Origin: Panorpa germanica
Lineage: Eukaryota > Arthropoda > Insecta > Mecoptera > Panorpidae
Direction of reading: 5' to 3'
DNA length: 64,000 nt
Assembly (NCBI GenBank): GCA_963678705.1
Contig: OY783205.1
Span: 28,263,034-28,327,033, forward strand
Numbering within the stretch: position 1 is the stretch's first letter; each line of letters starts with the position of its first letter. Under the pieces are notes generated by a model. That model saw only the letters and a list, made by a program, of their open reading frames with translations. It was not told where the DNA came from and ran no database searches. Below are positions 1 to 12,104 of the stretch, one piece after another. The translations under genes were made by a program, and so were the position numbers.

Positions 1-1359
1 AAACCGTGTTCCCACTCACTGTTTTGATATTTAATTTAATGTTTTTATTTAATATTGTAATCTAGATTTTAGGTTCTCGTTTAAGCATTCCTTTTCACAT
101 TTGTGTTTTAATTTAAGTTTAGTTAATTTAGTTGGTGCATGCATCGTTAGTAATATAAATTTTGACAGTTCGACAAAATTGTATGTGAAATAATTAAAAT
201 TGCTTTTTTAATAACAATTAGTAATAGAAATTGTTTTTACTTCTATATTTTTCAAAAACTGTTATTAAACTTCTTTTAGAAGTAAATCCTACTACATTTT
301 GACAGATTGTCACATTTTGGAGGTTATAATATAGTATAGTTTTTCTTAATTTAAAACATTGGACCTTGTAAGGTTCTAAGAAAACTTGAAAAATAAATAA
401 AATTAAAAATGGTACTGTGAATGACTACGCGTATTGCCATATGCTAAACAATTTAAATTAAATACAAAATAAAATTAAAGCAGTAAGTGGGAATGATACT
501 TAAATGGTTGAGAAAACATCAACATATTTAAATTCATGGCTATCTTATAATTAGGAGTTATTTTTATTACTATTTTTCTTTGCCAAAAATAGATGTTTGC
601 AATTGTATCGGTTCACGCTATTTAACGTCATTGAGTGAACTAATAAAGTAAGAATTTCCACTTCGTAAAAGAACCAGTATTCACAGTTTGTTTTACGGGC
701 TTACATACATTCACCTCAGCCTCACACGTGACACCTGACATATCGATAATTCAATTGAAATTAAACTCAAATATTTATTTAAACCATATATTTCCATTTT
801 TAATTAAACATATTTTATTAGAACATCATTTTTCATTCCGCTATTGTTTCATCAAATTTTTACAATATTAAAATAACAAAAGTAATAGCACAGGTCATTT
901 ATTATGTGTTTTAATAATAAACGTGATGGCGTATATAAAAATCAACGAGTAGTTTTAACCCCGACCCAATGGTACCACCGCTAGAGGCTACCTGTAATTA
1001 TATTTATATCAATAGTAATTGCTAATCAATAATGGTTGCAACATATAATTAATAATGTTTATGAAATTATTGGCCGGTGTAATTAAAATTAATAACAATT
1101 ACAACTTTATATGTTCAATCAAAAAACACGCTTAAATATTTATGATTCGTTTGATCATCGATATTAATTGTTTATATAGTAATTGACAGTTTTAGTTGAT
1201 CCACAGTGTAGGCTATGCGGTAATGGTCTAAACTGAGTTATATCAATATGTGTATTCTATGTGATACCGCACATTCTTTCCTTGATCTCGTTGTCCTTCG
1301 AGAAACGTTAAAATATAAACAATAAAGAGTAGAAAGAAGGGTAGGGGAGGGGGGTGTTG

Positions 1360-1402
1360 AAAAGGCGAAAGGCACACACGATTGATATTAAATAATAAAA
1401 AA
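1360..1402 (+). mobile_element. Possible terminal scrap of the same non-LTR family
   Basis: The stretch GGCGAAAGGCACACACGATT followed by an A/T-rich tail of AATAATAAAA type resembles the last 45 bp of copy 1 (GTCGAAAGGCATACACAATT and tail). No target duplication was found and the match is short, so this is tentative. Confidence 0.4.
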
Positions 1403-1729
1403 CAATCTAGCTCGCTTGGTGTGGCTCTAGCTCATTGTCGCAATTTATATATAAATGTAAATCTCTGTGTGTATGTGTCTCAGACAAAATATTATCATTA
1501 TTTTTTGTTTACTTTTTTTGGTTGTTTTCATCCGTTAACTTGCTGTCGTTATCCGTTATTCTCGGTTACAAACCGTTAACGACTATAACGACTAAAGATG
1601 AGTGATGTCCACGAGATGTCGTGCCGTTGTCACATTTTACCACAATTCCCGCATTTGACGTTGTATTCTCCACCATATAACTACTTCCCCTTTTGTCCCT
1701 CTGACCATACAGACTCAGAACTTCATGCT

Positions 1730-1770
1730 CTCCTTCTCTCTCTATATCTATCTCTATCTCTCTCCTATCC
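1730..1770. repeat. Imperfect CT-rich simple repeat
   Basis: CT and TATCTCTC-type units. They create the short low-complexity Ser/Leu/Tyr-rich reading frames on the + strand, which are not genes. Confidence 0.85.
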
Positions 1771-3080
1771 TACCCCATTCCAATTCTTCCATCACCTCGT
1801 GTGGTAGCCCAGTGTATCTACACCCTAATATTTTCAACCTAAAGTCGAGAAACGACGAGAAAAAAAATGATTGCAGATTTGATATGTCATCTAACCGAAC
1901 CACACACTGAAGTAGGGTTTAGAAAAGTTGAAGCTTATGTTGTGTTCTGTTCTCTTCTCTTCTGTAGTCCATAATTTGTTAGCAACGATTTGTAAGACAC
2001 GTGTACACGTGGGATGTAATAAATAAAACAGTTCGCTTTATCCAGCAAATGTTGCAATATGTATATCATTATTTTAAAGGTTAAATATTACTAATGCCAA
2101 TAATAGGTTATACATCAGTCATCGTTTAATGCGTTTCTCCTCTGGGTGGTCGAAGAGGAGGTTGTGGACTCCCTATGAGACTCACCTATGCTCACTTTAT
2201 GATTTTATCAAAATAAATGCTAAACTGTGTTATAGGCCAAGGATAGTCTACAAATTCAATATATTTAAAGTATAAGGCAGTATGTGAAAGGGGGCAGTGA
2301 TGAATAAGAACTAATATAGAAATCAATATATGTTATATTTTTTGTACTTACACTACTATCAACTGCAACATTTTTATTCTAATATTGGGAAATTGACAAT
2401 TTAACGAAAATCAGAAGGAAATGATTCCAATAGTTAAGACATAATAAGTATACCGTATAAAAAATTATCAGTTCTATAATTTATTAATTATAAGTGTAGT
2501 ATAATATTTTAATATTTGTAGCAAAGCCCCATTTGCCGTTGCCCTACTGTTCACAAAACATCGATTTCTGGTTCCGCTATAGATTTCCCCAAAGAGCTAA
2601 TAATCTTAAATTATTATTTGTTAGATGAATTATAATAATAAACCTAAAATACAAACACTTCCCTTCAGCGCTGTGTAATGTTCCGAATTAATACATTTAC
2701 AATAATACCCCTGTAATCTTTTATGCAGATACACCCCATTATGGCAACCCACCCATCCCAATGAATACAAATGTAACGTACCATAAATGTACTATTTGTA
2801 ATAGAGATCTATTTTGGACAACCCTTAAACTTGAAATCTGAAAGCAAACATATTTTCACATAAGCCAAATCCTCTTTGTCAATGTTGAAAACGAGCAGTA
2901 ACATGTGTTCTTTTTTTCTATAAAATAATGATTTTGTTCTGGAGATATATCAAATGTGGACGAATCTGTCATATTAAAAACAACTATAAATTGCCTTCAT
3001 CATCCCTTTCTTCACGTCTTCTCGTCTTCTGGTCTTCTCGACACCCTGTTAACTTGAATAACACGTTCTAAATTTTCTAT

Positions 3081-3104
3081 CTCTCTCTCTCTCTCTCTCT
3101 CTCT
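3081..3104. repeat. (CT)12 microsatellite
   Basis: Twelve uninterrupted CT units. Confidence 0.95.
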
Positions 3105-4035
3105 AATGGTATAACTCTACTGCATTTCATTCCACATTTACTTTCATTCCCAATATAAATAATTGCTGACATATTCGTATTTAAAAATTTAGTTAAATTC
3201 TTGCGCAATTTGTATTAAATATAAAACAGGTGGATCAACTTTGGGGGTTGCCTACTACCATTAAAAATCGAATATATAAAATTAATCAATAAAAAACTTT
3301 TTTAATCAGCAACAGTGGATTTTTCAATGTTTTTTGTATTTTTTTTTTATTCCTCTGCTCTGTGTGTTTATTTGTTTTTCTGTTCAGAGTATTTTTCAAC
3401 TACATAAACACTCATGGGAATTTTATTCCGGTTTCGTTGATTTTTTAGTTAAAAAAAAAATTAAAAATCACAATAATTAGTTTTATTTGAAATCCACGTT
3501 ATTATACTTATAATTTATATTTATTTTAGATTGAGTTTCATTTTGTTTTGTTGCTATTTGCAATTTATTTAATAGTTTTTATTTTGAAAGTGATACCAAT
3601 GCTTTAAACCTACTAAGTAATTGTTTGTGTGGTACCTTGTATACTGTCTTAAAGTCTGGTTCGCATATCTTGTGATTACTCCACTCGTCGTCGTCAGACA
3701 AAGCACTCGAAAAGCTCCAACGATGCTTCACTTGTTGTTTGATGTAATCAGCGGTTTACTGGTGTGAAAATTTAATGAAATATCAGCCACTTATTCTCTC
3801 ACTCACTTGCTCGTGGTCTACTTACACTTATACCACTTCCATGAAAATTATTTTAACTTTAATAAATAATAAGAATAGAAAAGAATGACGGAAACAACTC
3901 AGAATTATTGGTGAAATATAGGGTAGTTAAATAGAAGGTACATTCAAAATAATTTATATTCTAATAACAATGTTAAATACAGAACAATAGTATTTAACTG
4001 ATGCTGAGTCCTATCAATGATGGCTAGTAAACAAA

Positions 4036-4253
4036 TATAGTTCAAATCACGACAGTTCAGCGGTGACTTATACTTAAAAGATGTTATAAGAGCGGTATAA
4101 ATCTATAATACGATAATGAATTTTATCTTATTCATTTCTATACACAATAAAGAAAAATAAGTGAGTCAGTGCTTTTTAGTTATATCGGCAGTTTATATCC
4201 CATAACTTGTTTTAAGTATGAATCGCCGCCGAACTCTCGTAATTTGACCTATA
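4036..4253. mobile_element. MITE copy A (218 bp, long terminal inverted repeats)
   Basis: It begins TATAGTTCAAATCACGACAG and ends CTCTCGTAATTTGACCTATA. The arms share a TTCGGCGGCGACTTATACTT-like core. The copy is in the opposite orientation to copies B and C. Ends in TATA suggest a TA (or TATA) target duplication as for Tc1/mariner-type MITEs. Confidence 0.85.
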
Positions 4254-6859
4254 GCAAAATGTACAGGTTATTGCAAGATACTTTCTTATAAGATCAATCA
4301 GCTCATATGGAATTGTCTTACAGAAAACCACAAGTAATTCATAACTGGATTCACTACGTTCCAATCAATAGATCAATAGCACAAGATGTAATCAATGTAA
4401 ACCTCAGTTATTAAAAAAATAACAGTGCCAGAGTTGGCCTGTTTGTAGAATAGTCTGCCTGAATTTTTAAATATTTTTAAAGACGCCACAAATGATAATT
4501 GAACTTTTAAGACGTTAAGATGATTGTTGTCAAATAAAAAATAGAAAGAAGAGATGGATTGACATTGTCAAAGAAAAAAAGAGAATGGCTGTCATTTGCT
4601 TGTGGTTTTCAAAGAGACATGTTGAACATCCCTTATTTCGTGGTGCCCTGATCTATTAATATTGCAGATAATCAGACAGTGTGCTTTGGAGAAGCAAAGA
4701 ATAATTCATTGTGCGATCGCGTCAATGTTTGTGCGTTTGTTTTGATGACATGCGTAAATTACAATTACAGATTCTCATTTCTGTAAGAACTCCTTAAAAA
4801 AGCTTTTTTCTTCTTTTTTACTAACTTCTAAAGTGAAGAACATTTGTAAGTTTTCTTCTTCTTAATTTTCATCCCTTCATAACGGAATCCACCTTTTCTT
4901 TTTACTAAAATTCACCCTCTTTACCAACTCTTACAGAAAGTTGCGTTCAAGTTTAAAATTGCCCAAGGGTAGAAATTAACTTCGAAGAATTAGTATACTC
5001 GTGCCGTACTGTACTGTACCGTGCTTGTTTGCTTGCTTGCTATTCATTCTATTATTTTAAATAAAAAAAATGTTACTTTTTTATGATATTTTATTTCTTG
5101 TATTAAAAGTTTTCAATTAAAAAAAATAAAAGTTAAAATTTATATGAATTTATAATTTTATTATTAATATTTAAGAACAATTCTCCTTGTTTTGTTTTAG
5201 AACCAAGGATTCATATAATGCGATACATATATTCTAACGAAATGACAATTGTAAAATATTCATTTTAATTCTATTTTTAAAATAAAAATTGTATTTAGTA
5301 GTCCAGGGGGCATTTTTACAAAAGAAAGATATATGAAAAAATTTAGATTTTAAATTATATTATTAATTTTAATTATGTATAGAACTGGCTTAGACATATA
5401 ATATAATATGTCTTTGTTTTTAGAAAAAATGAGAACACATTAAACAAACAAAGACACTAGTAACGTATTAATACAATGAATAATATCTCATATGTTAACA
5501 TTACATTAAAATCGGAATGATGAAATTTTATTTATAAAGAAGGAATACCCATGGACTACACTAAGCAGATCTTCACAAAAATAAACGTTTGAATATGTAC
5601 GTCTGTATTAAATAATTTTAATAAAAATGTTTCAAATAAAATTGTAAATGATATCAAAGTTTTATTCGCACGGCTTTGGATTAAAGGGGCGTTAAATCTT
5701 ATCAAAACGAAATACGGAACTAGGGCCGGTCGACCGTGTTGCTTGTGCTATGACAGTTCCACAGAGGCGAGAAATAACTTCTATTTTTTATTGTCTTAGG
5801 CTTAGTATATTATTAAATTATATGTAATTCTCTACAATATTTAATTTCATGGGTACAATATTGGTATACGCAACAGAGATATTTTTCAATAATTGATTCT
5901 TCTGCTTTAACTTCAGATTTTTTCAATAAATACTGAACAAACACACACACATATTCGTAAACTTTGAACAATAAATACTTGTAACTTTTACAAGAATTAA
6001 GGCGATGAAACACAATGTTCCAATTAAGCAATTAATAGACACTTAAAAACAATTAGTTAAAAGGAAATAACAAGAAAGTAATTTATTTGTGTAATAAATA
6101 AAATGAAATAAACAATATCTAAGATAATTATAGTAAAATTGCACGCTCTCAATAAAGAACAAAAACAATAAATTATCGTTAATTGGCTCCGATCAATTAA
6201 ATTGGAATATGAACCTTGCTATGAACTTTATGGGGCCGGGGCCGCCAGGATGTCGCTAGGGGCAGTGAGCGGTGAATGCAGGGGGGTTGTACTGAACGAT
6301 TGGAACGATAGAACAGTACCACCATCCCCTTAAATCAATTAATGTGTTGAATATGCAATGTGATAATAAAAACAAAGTTCTCTTGATATTATGTCTTAAT
6401 TTATTGTTCTAAGAAGTACAACTTTCTTCTTTGAAATCAATGTGTAAAATCAATAAATGTAGCTATTTATCTAGTTACAACTTCACTTTAAAAACCGATT
6501 TCTATTTTAGTCTTTTAAGATAAATAAAAATTCTTCTTCTTTAGTCATTTCCTTCAAAAGCTTTATCGTATAAATATAATAATCTATACATTGTATAAAT
6601 ATATAAAAAAAATATCAAGTTTATGAAAATGAATATATTTATATAGTCTGTATTATCCGTTACTTATTTTATTATATTATATAATACGATTTATCTAATG
6701 CTAACATTTACGATTCTCCATACATTAAAACAATATAGTAGTATGATGATATTACAAGTTGTATTTGCATTGCGAGAGAACAGAAGAGCAACTGCTTTAG
6801 AAATTCAAATAATATTTTAAATAAATGTTTATGTTTCATATGGTAACTCACTGACATAC

Positions 6860-6877
6860 TATACGAGTACTCGTATA
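6860..6877. repeat. 18-bp perfect palindrome
   Basis: TATACGAGTACTCGTATA is exactly its own reverse complement. It contains two overlapping copies of the octamer TACGAGTA, which is over-represented in the window. It could be a dimeric protein-binding site or chance. Confidence 0.8.
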
Positions 6878-7847
6878 CCAGACACACATACTTATCATCT
6901 TTACATACATATGTAAAGCTTCCTGTTAGCGCTTATTAATGCCATGTTTCTAAATATATAATCAGTAGGGATAATAGAAGAAAACTACGCTGTTTGCGGA
7001 GCTGGGGTAACCTATATTTTGATTCGATTTAAGGTCTTTGCTATTAAGGACGTTGTTGTGCTACAATGGGGTCGAAAGTTGTGCTGCGTTTGTGTAGTAC
7101 GCTTAGAACAATTTACAGCTAACAAAATAAAAGTTTTTGTCGAAGTTTGTACAAGCATAATATGTATATACAAATACAAAGTCGTGTTCTACAATGAAAT
7201 AAATACCTTAATTTCAATAAATCATAAACTCGTATATATCCGCCATACACTTGTCTATCATAGCTTCATAATATTATAAATAGATTGCTTGTTCTTTCCC
7301 AGCAATCAGCTAGAATCAGCTAAAGTCATTATTATAATTTTTTATGTATTATATATAATTTAAATAAAAACCAGGAGTATTTTATCAATATGTATCTATC
7401 GAACTATATAGTATTGTATCTATGTTTATATTGATAAACATGTTTTGTATATACGATCTAATCTCATCTAACAAACTGAACTAAATTGGTAGCCTTAGAT
7501 AAATGGTAACGTTAAATGGTAACTCCAGTAAACAAGAGATGACGTAACCATCACTCAATGTCATACTATGTATACATCAAATGAATCGACCATCTTCCCT
7601 CTCTCTCTCTTGTTCCCTTTGTATCCCTTTTTGTATGTGTGTCTGTTATATTTGTTAGATAAGGTGGTTTTGGTAGCACAATACCTACCAGTGTATCCTA
7701 CGGTACGATACAGTGTGGCAGCATGTTTTTGGTAACCTCACCACACAGACTTCTTCTACCATAGTGTGTGCTAGGATGTTTCCAGCCACGAAGATTTCTA
7801 TCATCCCTTCCATCAACTTTATCAATATAAATCTCTTATTGGTGGCT

Positions 7848-7872
7848 CTGGATGCTCTGGATGCTCTGGATG
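7848..7872. repeat. Short tandem repeat of TGCTCTGGA
   Basis: Three near-identical 9-bp units (the first GGCTCTGGA, then TGCTCTGGA twice). They explain the LDALDALD run in a chance reading frame. Confidence 0.7.
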
Positions 7873-8414
7873 TACGGGTGGGTAATGGGTTAAGGGTAGT
7901 ATGTTTTAGTAACACGTTGGGAATCTTTATTTATCGAGATTAATAGATAATAAAATCGCATTTGTAATTGTTTTGCTACTTCTTTAGGTTTATTTGTATA
8001 CCTACCTACGCCTTAACTATACCATATGCTTTTGCTTAATGGAAATTTATCTATTCACTTTAAGGGGCAAAAGAAAAAGAAGCACATTTTCGATAATGTT
8101 TTTTGACGACACTCCAAATATACACTCCACTCAGTTAATATATTAACTATATATTATTATTTTTATAATTACTACATGATAAAACGACATTTGAAGATTA
8201 CTTTGTGAAATTTTCATAAATAAATGTCAAGAAATGAGGCATTAAAGCGAATCTCCTCTGACGTCATAAAAAAAGTAACATTACATACATTACAGCACTT
8301 AAAAGTCAAAATACCGATTTTTTATCATCATTTAAAAATCAGAAACTTTGTTACTTTAAAATATGTTAAAATATCTTCTTCTTTTAAAACTCGACAGCGT
8401 TACCTCCGTATTTG

Positions 8415-8650
8415 TGTAAAGAAAGAGTGTGCAAAATTTCAAAAGAATCGGTCCAGTAGATTTTGAGCTAGAGAGGACACCGAATCTGAAAAAGCTAAGT
8501 GTGAGAAACCGCATTTATAAGTTTCAAAGTAACACGAAAGCAGGCCAGAGAAGTGAAAATCTAAAACTCTATATTTCCGACAGTTTTACTCCAATCGACT
8601 TCAAATTTGTACACAATAAACTTTATATGTTGTACAATAATATTAAATAA
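8415..8650 (+). repeat. Unclassified interspersed repeat, copy 1
   Basis: This stretch matches 42738-42948 in the same orientation, with shared blocks such as TTTGAGCTAGAGAGGACA, CTGAAAAAGCTAAGTGTGAG, CCGACAGTTTTACT and CACAATAAACTT. Two overlapping short open frames here are not credible genes. The repeat may extend left to about 8224. The element type is not known to me. Confidence 0.8.
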
Positions 8651-10703
8651 GGATAAATAACTGTCTAATACACAAAGCTTAAAAACAAAATGATTTAAAA
8701 TTTTCTAATTTTCAACTAAAATGTGTTTTCATTTATTCAATAACAACAAATGAAATTTGAAGTCCACTCACTTTTGTTAAAGGAGTCACTTATTAAATTG
8801 GTACTTTTGAAATTTTTAATTGTTGTTCACTAATATACAGATGAACAATGAAAATCCAATTCAATTTTCACCATCCATTCATTCATTCAACCCTTCGGCT
8901 TGTTGTTTAAGCAGCACAACGGTGTACAACAAAACAGCGCCACGCCACCACTTAACGATATTCTGAATTATAAATAGACTTTCTCAAAATCTCTGCCCTT
9001 ACAAGTGCACCCTTAAGATAATTGTAAAATACTGAATGTTTTTTTTTTCGAAGCAATTTTTTTTTTTAAATAAATATACTTCATTATTATTGTAAGAGAA
9101 GTTGTTGAACTAAGTTTAAAACGAACAAATAGTCCATAGAAATTGAAAATAAGGAATTAAACGATTAATACATATAAATAAATTACCTGGTTATATAATG
9201 TAAGAACTGAACAGTACAGAAATGTTTTCATTTCTATTCTCTTGTCACCAAAAGCTACTGGTTACTACAAGTAGAGCTTTAAGCACATTAAGCTTTTTCA
9301 AGTTTTTAATCAGAAAGAGAAACTAATGTTTTTTACTTCCTTTATTATTCCATTAACGTTAACATAACATAAGTTTTTGATAAACCTTTTAAAACTCCAA
9401 ATTATTTAAGTCAATAATGTCGTATAAATATTTTCACTTTGTTATAGTACACTAGATAGACGATGCGATGGTAGAGACATCTATAATCTCCTTAGAAATA
9501 AGATTCTCTTAGTCTGTTCTATTCTTTTAGAGTGTTGGTACTGTGTTACTCTGTTATTCTGTGAAGAATGGTTACAGAGATTGTTTCTAACTGTAAAAAC
9601 ATTCTTGAGATCAGGGTGTTTTTTGTAAGTTTAACAAAATATTATACCACTATGATTTATATGTTGTTTTAGTATAAATTAAACTAACACAGTAAAACTC
9701 TTTGAATTAAACAAACAGTCGGTCGGTATTCGGAAAATTCAAATCGATAATTTATAAAACTTTCTATGTATGTACAGTAGATATACTCGGTATATACATA
9801 CGTATATAATAATAAACCTTACAGTACAAAATAATCAGTACTTGAAGTTGACTTTCATTTTAATTTATTTTTCATGATAAAACTTTTTAAATAGTTTAAT
9901 AGGCCATATTTTAAAATTTTTAAAATTCTATTAATTAAAAGTTTTCTTTTTTAAACACACAATAACTTGAAATTTATCTCGCACTTAAAATCGCTTGTTC
10001 TGTACTCGTATTTTTTATTCTTCATCGAGCAATTAAATTAAGCACACTTTATGTGGTATTAAAAAACCAATCGTTATTTTCAACCACCCACTGATTATTA
10101 TTGGATAATTTATATTATTGAACGCGAATGAATGCTCTATGGTTAAGAATTAATCAAACCAAACATTTTGTATCTAGTCCTTTTTGTTGCAATTAGCTTT
10201 TTTTATTTAATTGTATTTATTAAGGTTATTATTTCATATGTGTTTTAGATTCTACGCACAAAATATTTTTTTACAATGCTTTAAATAGCTTCCTAAGTCC
10301 ACAGATACAAAATAATATAAATAACATATTAAGAATACTAGAATACTCCTAAGAGTAATAGAAAAAACAAAAATGTATAACTTTTTGTATAACACCCTTA
10401 ATAATCAATAATACATGTTTATAAAGATAGAAAAGGGAGTTAGAAAAAAGAAAAGAAAAATAATAAATATGAAAGAAAATTATATCAAATATATTTTTAT
10501 ATTGATGTATACTTAAGTAAAGTCAAATACCTCTTAGTGGAACATACTTAGGAAAACTTTTATAACATTGTACAATATTTTCTTTAATTCATCGAAATTT
10601 ATTATTGTGTATTGAGTTGAAAATGTTATGTATACCATTATTGTGTATATTGAGAAATGATATAATGTAAACCAGTGTATTTCAAATGTATTTTTATTGT
10701 TTT
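8651..10703. other. Upstream intron, nothing recognised
   Basis: AT-rich with A- and T-runs; no open frame of note, no repeat shared with the rest of the window. Confidence 0.5.
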
Positions 10704-11428
10704 ATAATAAGAGCAGATCAATGGGGGGGGGAGGAGGTCCAAAAAAGAGAAAAGAATACTTTGAAAGGAATGGAATGGCGATCGAGGAGGCAGAGAGGAG
10801 AAGAGAAGGTGGCGCAAGTGTGGCAGAGGAGATAAGGAGAAGGGATAAGGAGACACAACAGCAGGAGAGAATGGGAAATATAGAAAAAAGTAACTACAAT
10901 AAAAGATATAAGAGGTTATGGGAAAATAATGTGCCTCAGTACCTTATAGAAAAAGACATAAAACACATAAGAAGAACAGCAAGGTTTAGATTGGGAAATG
11001 AGGAAAAAGGAAACAGATACTGGGAAAAGAGTGAGGAAAGAAAGTGTAGAATGTGTGGAGCGGAGGACGAAACACTGGAGCACATTAAGTTTGAGTGTAA
11101 GGAAAAAGTAGCAAACGAAAGGAATATTGGCCAGCTACTAAAGGGAGGCAGTGAAGGAAAGAGGTGGATGTCGGAAATAGTAAGAAGGAAAGGAAAAACA
11201 GGAGAATAAATAAGCTGGTGGAGAATAATAGAGAGGGTCAAAAGAAGAAGAAGCAGAAAGCACTTTTGGAATTAGTAAAAGTCGAGAAGATTTTAAGTTT
11301 ATTTTAAGTTTAGTTTTAAGTTTGGAATGTATATAGGAATGAAATGTATTAGAAATATAATACTGTAGATTGTAAAGTCGAAAGGCATACACAATTAATA
11401 TATAAATAAAAATAATAAGAGCAGATCA
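10704..11428 (+). mobile_element. 5'-truncated non-LTR retrotransposon, copy 1, with 17-bp target duplication
   Basis: The 17-bp direct repeat ATAATAAGAGCAGATCA flanks the insertion at 10704-10720 and 11412-11428, and is a clean target-site duplication. The inserted DNA (10721-11411) starts with a run of nine G, then GGAGGTCC. It contains the end of ORF2, a 3' UTR of about 200 bp, and an A-rich tail of the AATAAAAATAA type. Duplication, 5' truncation and A-rich tail together show target-primed reverse transcription. Related copies lie at 26915-27497, 31460-32040 and from 63794. Confidence 0.92.
10721..11209 (+). pseudogene. Fragment of non-LTR retrotransposon ORF2: C-terminal domain with CCHC zinc knuckle
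   Basis: About 162 residues are open from the start of the insertion to a TAA stop. They form a very charged, probably helical segment (KKRKEYFERNGM, then AIEEAERRREGG, then NKRYKRLWENNVPQYL) followed by a zinc knuckle C-X2-C-X8-H-X4-C (CRMCG then LEHIKFEC; first Cys codon at 11045) and a basic tail ending RRKGKTGE. This is the segment that follows the reverse transcriptase domain in many insect non-LTR elements; endonuclease and RT are absent. The frame is undamaged, and over the last 144 residues it differs from the 26915 copy at only 10 positions. It cannot move itself. The exact clade is not certain; related tails are common in ants and other insects. Confidence 0.88.
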
Positions 11429-11940
11429 TTAAATTAAAGTAAAGTATAAATAACATTAAATTTTCGTCATAAAAATGTTGAAATATCATGAAATACTTAT
11501 AGAGTTATTTATTGAGTACCTAGATCAAACTACGCTGCTTATAAAGATAACTAAATTCATGCAAAATTTTACGTAAACATCAAACTAATTTACGAGTATT
11601 ATAAATCGTATATTTTATAAAGCGGAACAAGTGCTTTCAAAATTAAACTTACGACTAACATCATTTTCTGTACTGATTTTAAAATTGGAAGCCATTTTTA
11701 TTTAGCTGTTTTGGTTTTTGAGTAATCAGCATTGTATCTGTTCTAAGTAATAAATATTTTACTTTAAATGTCAAGGTTAACAAGTGACAGAGAATATTGT
11801 TAATGTACTACATGTGCTGTTAAATAAATTAAATATAGATTATTGGACTGGAATAAACAACCTGATAATGAAATATTACCATTCACATTTATAGCCTACA
11901 ATTAAATTATTTAGTAATAATTAAAATTTGATTGTAAACA
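11429..11940. other. Intron between non-LTR copy 1 and the exon
   Basis: About 510 bp of AT-rich sequence. The retrotransposon inserted about 0.55 kb upstream of the 3' splice site. Confidence 0.6.
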
Positions 11941-11971
11941 TTTTTATATTCAAATATGATTTTTGTTTTAG
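11941..11971 (+). promoter_or_regulatory. 3' splice site of the Sidestep-like exon
   Basis: A T-rich tract (11961-11969, nearly all T) ends in TTTTAG at 11966-11971, immediately before the open coding frame at 11972. AT-rich sequence just upstream could supply a branch point. Confidence 0.75.
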
Positions 11972-12098
11972 GTCCTGTTCATACAGTACAGGGTGTCCTG
12001 AACGGTTCTGCCCAGCTGCCATGTGACATCATAACATCTATAGCCAACGACAGCGCACAGCTCGTGGTCTGGTACAAGAACGATCTTCCGATTTACAG
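11972..12098 (+). CDS. Internal exon: N-terminal half of an Ig V-set domain, Sidestep-like
   Basis: This internal exon is preceded by a T-rich tract ending in AG (11970-11971) and followed by GTATGT (12099-12104). It enters with 2 nt of a split codon, encodes 41 residues, and leaves with 2 nt (AG) of the next codon. The peptide begins PVHTVQGV and contains NGSAQLPCDI and LVVWYKNDLPIY. The Cys of LPCDI and the Trp of VVWYK are the first disulfide Cys and core Trp of a V-set Ig domain. The pattern (LPCDI, then LVxWYK, then PIY) is characteristic of insect Sidestep-family transmembrane proteins, which act as cell-surface cues for Beat receptors in motor-axon guidance. The domain's second half (DxGxYxC) must lie on a further exon that I could not find. 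The family call rests on motif recognition; another Ig-superfamily adhesion protein is possible. The antisense reading frame over it is a shadow. Confidence 0.8.
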
Positions 12099-12104
12099 GT
12101 ATGT
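12099..12104 (+). promoter_or_regulatory. 5' splice site of the Sidestep-like exon (CAG|GTATGT)
   Basis: The exon ends TTTACAG and the intron starts GTATGT, a good metazoan donor. The coding frame meets stop codons shortly beyond it, which supports the exon end. This donor would be the partner of the first candidate recursive splice site at 32330/32331. Confidence 0.8.

Larger units (their letters stand above)
1..4035. other. Upstream intron, left part
   Basis: AT-rich DNA with no credible gene. It holds the CT-rich repeats at 1730-1770 and 3081-3104 and the possible retrotransposon scrap at 1360. Short frames near 1382-1910 are low-complexity chance frames. Assignment to the intron of the Sidestep-like gene is inferred from the exon at 11972 lacking any upstream exon here. 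Confidence 0.5.
4254..8414. other. Upstream intron, no gene seen
   Basis: AT-rich. There is a GC-rich patch at 6232-6330 with a 27-codon chance frame (6250-6333), a perfect palindrome at 6860, and a GC-balanced stretch (7650-7900) with opposite-strand 76-codon frames that resemble nothing known. Confidence 0.5.

Noticed and set aside
6250..6333. 27-codon ATG frame in a GC-rich patch with a GCCGCCAGGATG context
   Set aside because: It is too short and has no conservation or transcript evidence; GC-rich patches give such frames by chance.
7685..7943. 76-codon frames on both strands over the same segment
   Set aside because: The overlapping opposite-strand frames simply reflect slightly higher GC; a 9-bp tandem repeat makes part of the peptide and no family is recognised.
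10936..11392. Minus-strand frames over non-LTR copy 1
   Set aside because: These are shadows of the + strand ORF2 fragment and its 3' UTR.
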